Source: Patescibacteria group bacterium
Lineage (GTDB): Bacteria; Patescibacteriota; Minisyncoccia; Moranbacterales; JAKLHP01
Reading direction: 5' to 3'
NCBI GenBank assembly: GCA_022710085.1
Contig: JAKLHP010000045.1
Coordinates: 1-6,706, forward strand
Length of the DNA: 6,706 bases
Each line of letters starts with the position of its first letter. The stretch's first letter is position 1. A program made the translations under genes and the position numbers. Shown here in pieces: positions 5,401-6,706 of this stretch. Below the pieces are notes generated by a model that was not told the origin of the DNA, did not search any database, and saw only the letters and a program-made list of their open reading frames with translations.

Positions 5401-6540
5401 ATGAAACTATTAATATTGTGCCCGTATTATCCTCCCCATATCGGAGGCCTGGAATCACATGCGGATGAATTTAATAAATACTTATCCCGGGAAGGGATAA
5501 GTATAACCGTTTTTACGCCCAGATTGCCAGAAAATTCCCCAGAATCAGAAATAAAGCATAGTGGGGTTAAAATTATCCGCTTTCCGGCTTTTGAAATAAT
5601 TCCCAGCTATCCCCTGCCAAAATTCTGGAGATTAGAATTTTGGAAATCATTTCTCGGATTTTTTAAGGAAAACTTTGATATTATAATCTCCCGAACCAGA
5701 TTCTTCAATACCTCCCTTTTGGCGCTTGCCTATGCAAAAATAAAAAAAATAAAATGGATCCATATTGAACACGGATCTGATTTTGTTTCGCTGAATAGTA
5801 ATTTTTCTTCTGCTGTTGCCAGGATATACGATTATACTTTAGGAAAATTAGTATTAAATTTGTCTGATTGCAACATTGCTAATTCCATTGCTTCAGCTAA
5901 TTTTTGCAAGAAATTGGCTCCCAGAAAAAAATGTGAAGTAATTTATCGCGGAGTAGAGATTGAAAAGATAATAAAAATAAATCCAAACCTGAATCTTAAG
6001 AATAAATATCCCGATGATATAATAATTACTTTTATTGGAAGACTTATCGATGGCAAGGGAGTTTCCGATTTAATAAGATCTTTCAGTAAAATCAAAAATG
6101 AAAAAATAAAGTGTTTTATAGTCGGAGACGGACCGCAAAAAGAAAACTTGGAAAAACTAGCCGCCAGTCTTGGGGTTTTGGATAGAATAATATTCTTTGG
6201 TTACAAGAAACATGAGGAAGCAATTAGCATCCTTAAAATTTCCGATATTTTTGTAAATCCTAGCTATAATGAAGGCCTTCCTTCTTCTGTGATTGAAGCC
6301 GCTCTTTGCAGAAAAGCGATAATCGCCACGAATGTCGGCGGCACTCCAGAAATTTTTACAAACGAAAAAGGCGGATTTTTAATTGAGATGAAAAAAATAG
6401 ACATTTTGAAAGAAAAAATAGAAAAATTGATAACCGATAAAAATCTGAGAGAAAACTTCGGAGCAGAAGCTTATAATGAAGTGATCGAAAAATTTGATTG
6501 GAATAAAAATATCACTAAATATCTAAATATTTTTGAATAA
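5401..6540 (+). CDS. Family 4 glycosyltransferase (GT-B fold)
   Basis: This 379-residue cytoplasmic or membrane-associated retaining glycosyltransferase probably extends a surface glycan from a nucleotide-sugar donor. The N-terminal domain opens with MKLLILCPYYPPHIGGLESHA; the HIGG glycine loop (13-16) is the acceptor-side signature. A basic and aromatic patch (about 64-90) could touch the membrane. The C-terminal Rossmann-like domain starts near FIGRLIDGKG (211-220) and continues with VGDGP (241-245), FFGY (265-268), SYNEGLPSSVIEA (288-300, the E-x7-E donor motif with E291 and E299) and NVGGTPE (311-317). All expected GT4 elements are present and the length is normal. It follows DUF2304 by 20 bases. 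The start has no Shine-Dalgarno, but the first strand begins at residue 2. Codons 26-35 contain a perfect 11-bp inverted repeat. The last 26 bases overlap the end of the opposing GT4 gene. Donor and acceptor cannot be predicted. Confidence 0.94.
   Translation: MKLLILCPYYPPHIGGLESHADEFNKYLSREGISITVFTPRLPENSPESEIKHSGVKIIRFPAFEIIPSYPLPKFWRLEFWKSFLGFFKENFDIIISRTRFFNTSLLALAYAKIKKIKWIHIEHGSDFVSLNSNFSSAVARIYDYTLGKLVLNLSDCNIANSIASANFCKKLAPRKKCEVIYRGVEIEKIIKINPNLNLKNKYPDDIIITFIGRLIDGKGVSDLIRSFSKIKNEKIKCFIVGDGPQKENLEKLAASLGVLDRIIFFGYKKHEEAISILKISDIFVNPSYNEGLPSSVIEAALCRKAIIATNVGGTPEIFTNEKGGFLIEMKKIDILKEKIEKLITDKNLRENFGAEAYNEVIEKFDWNKNITKYLNIFE
5478..5504 (+). other. Perfect 11-bp stem-loop inside the GT4 coding sequence
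   Basis: ATACTTATCCC (5478-5488) is followed by the five-base loop GGGAA and the exact reverse complement GGGATAAGTAT (5494-5504). It lies about 80 bases into the gene and encodes the KYLSREGIS segment, which also fits a normal GT4 helix-to-strand junction. The DNA symmetry is clear, but its role is unknown. Confidence 0.6.
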
Positions 6541-6706
6541 TATCCATATATTTTCCAACATTTTTCTCTAAGGAAAAGTCTTCTCGTATCCTTCCTTTCA
6601 ATTTACTTTTATTCAATGGATTGTTAATGGTCTCTAAAATCGCCTTTGCCAAAGCATTATCATCTCCGACTTGAACCAGTTTTCCATATTTCCCATTATC
6701 CAATAT
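6515..6706 (-). CDS. Family 4 glycosyltransferase, C-terminal fragment (5' part outside window)
   Basis: Only the last 63 residues are visible, beginning ILDNGKYGKLVQVGDDNALA and ending KYMDIIQKYLDI before a TAG stop. The N-G-K-Y-G-x-L-V-x-V-G-D-x-x-A-L-A-x-A-I pattern is the typical end of the GT4 donor domain, just after the E-x7-E and GGxxE region. The DFSLEKNVGKYMDII stretch matches the usual C-terminal helix. The frame is open through the right window edge. The TTG at 6703 is an internal leucine, not a start, because the conserved sequence continues upstream. The gene converges on the preceding GT4 and their 3' ends overlap by 26 bases. Specificity cannot be judged from this part. Confidence 0.88.
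   Translation of the reverse strand: MLDNGKYGKLVQVGDDNALAKAILETINNPLNKSKLKGRIREDFSLEKNVGKYMDIIQKYLDI

Noticed and set aside
6515..6703. A complete 62-residue protein starting at the TTG at 6703
   Set aside because: The sequence is the conserved C-terminus of a GT4 enzyme and the frame stays open to the window edge, so this TTG is an internal leucine.

Overview
The window is a low-GC stretch of bacterial chromosome coding for cell-envelope and surface-glycan functions. Both ends cut through a gene. The likely source is a Candidate Phyla Radiation (Patescibacteria, Parcubacteria-like) genome. This is inferred from several traits together: very A+T-rich intergenic DNA built from TTTAAA/AAATTT words, a tiny stand-alone GIY-YIG nuclease, a GT2 plus DUF2304 gene pair, a Cys-repeat single-pass membrane protein, and no Shine-Dalgarno sequence at any of the eight visible starts. 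None of these traits proves the lineage. No in-frame TGA occurs across about 2,075 codons, so TGA is not being read as glycine here.

Layout: the leftward (minus-strand) set runs from a GIY-YIG nuclease (1853-2110) to a two-TM, DPM1/GtrB-like GT2 glycosyltransferase (810-1748) and then to the N-terminal two thirds or so of a UDP-glucose 6-dehydrogenase that leaves the window at base 1. The rightward set starts at a good sigma70-type promoter (about 2169-2197). It runs through a secreted SpoIID-type protein carrying three DUF5648-like repeats (2230-3726), an acidic Cys-rich membrane protein (3734-4270), a soluble GT2 (4343-5023), a three-TM DUF2304 protein (5036-5380) and a GT4 glycosyltransferase (5401-6540). 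A further GT4 gene enters from the right on the minus strand. Its last 26 bases overlap the end of the preceding GT4 tail to tail.

How the genes could work together: UDP-glucose dehydrogenase supplies UDP-glucuronate. The GT2 enzymes probably load sugars onto polyprenyl phosphate or extend lipid-linked glycans at the inner face of the membrane, and the GT4 enzymes add further sugars from nucleotide donors. The SpoIID-like protein probably acts on peptidoglycan outside the membrane. The second GT2 lacks TM helices, and its neighbour DUF2304 may be its membrane anchor, recalling the eukaryotic DPM1/DPM3 arrangement.

The least expected structure is a pair of 23-base inverted repeats (20 of 23 matching) at 1747-1769 and 2117-2139. 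They bracket the GIY-YIG gene as a compact 393-bp unit, and the inner end of this unit includes the first two bases of the GT2 start codon. Also notable are a divergent promoter pair that may share one palindromic -35 box, a perfect 11-bp hairpin inside the GT4 coding sequence, and the SpoIID-DUF5648 architecture. No CRISPR array, rRNA or tRNA gene, or transposase was seen.
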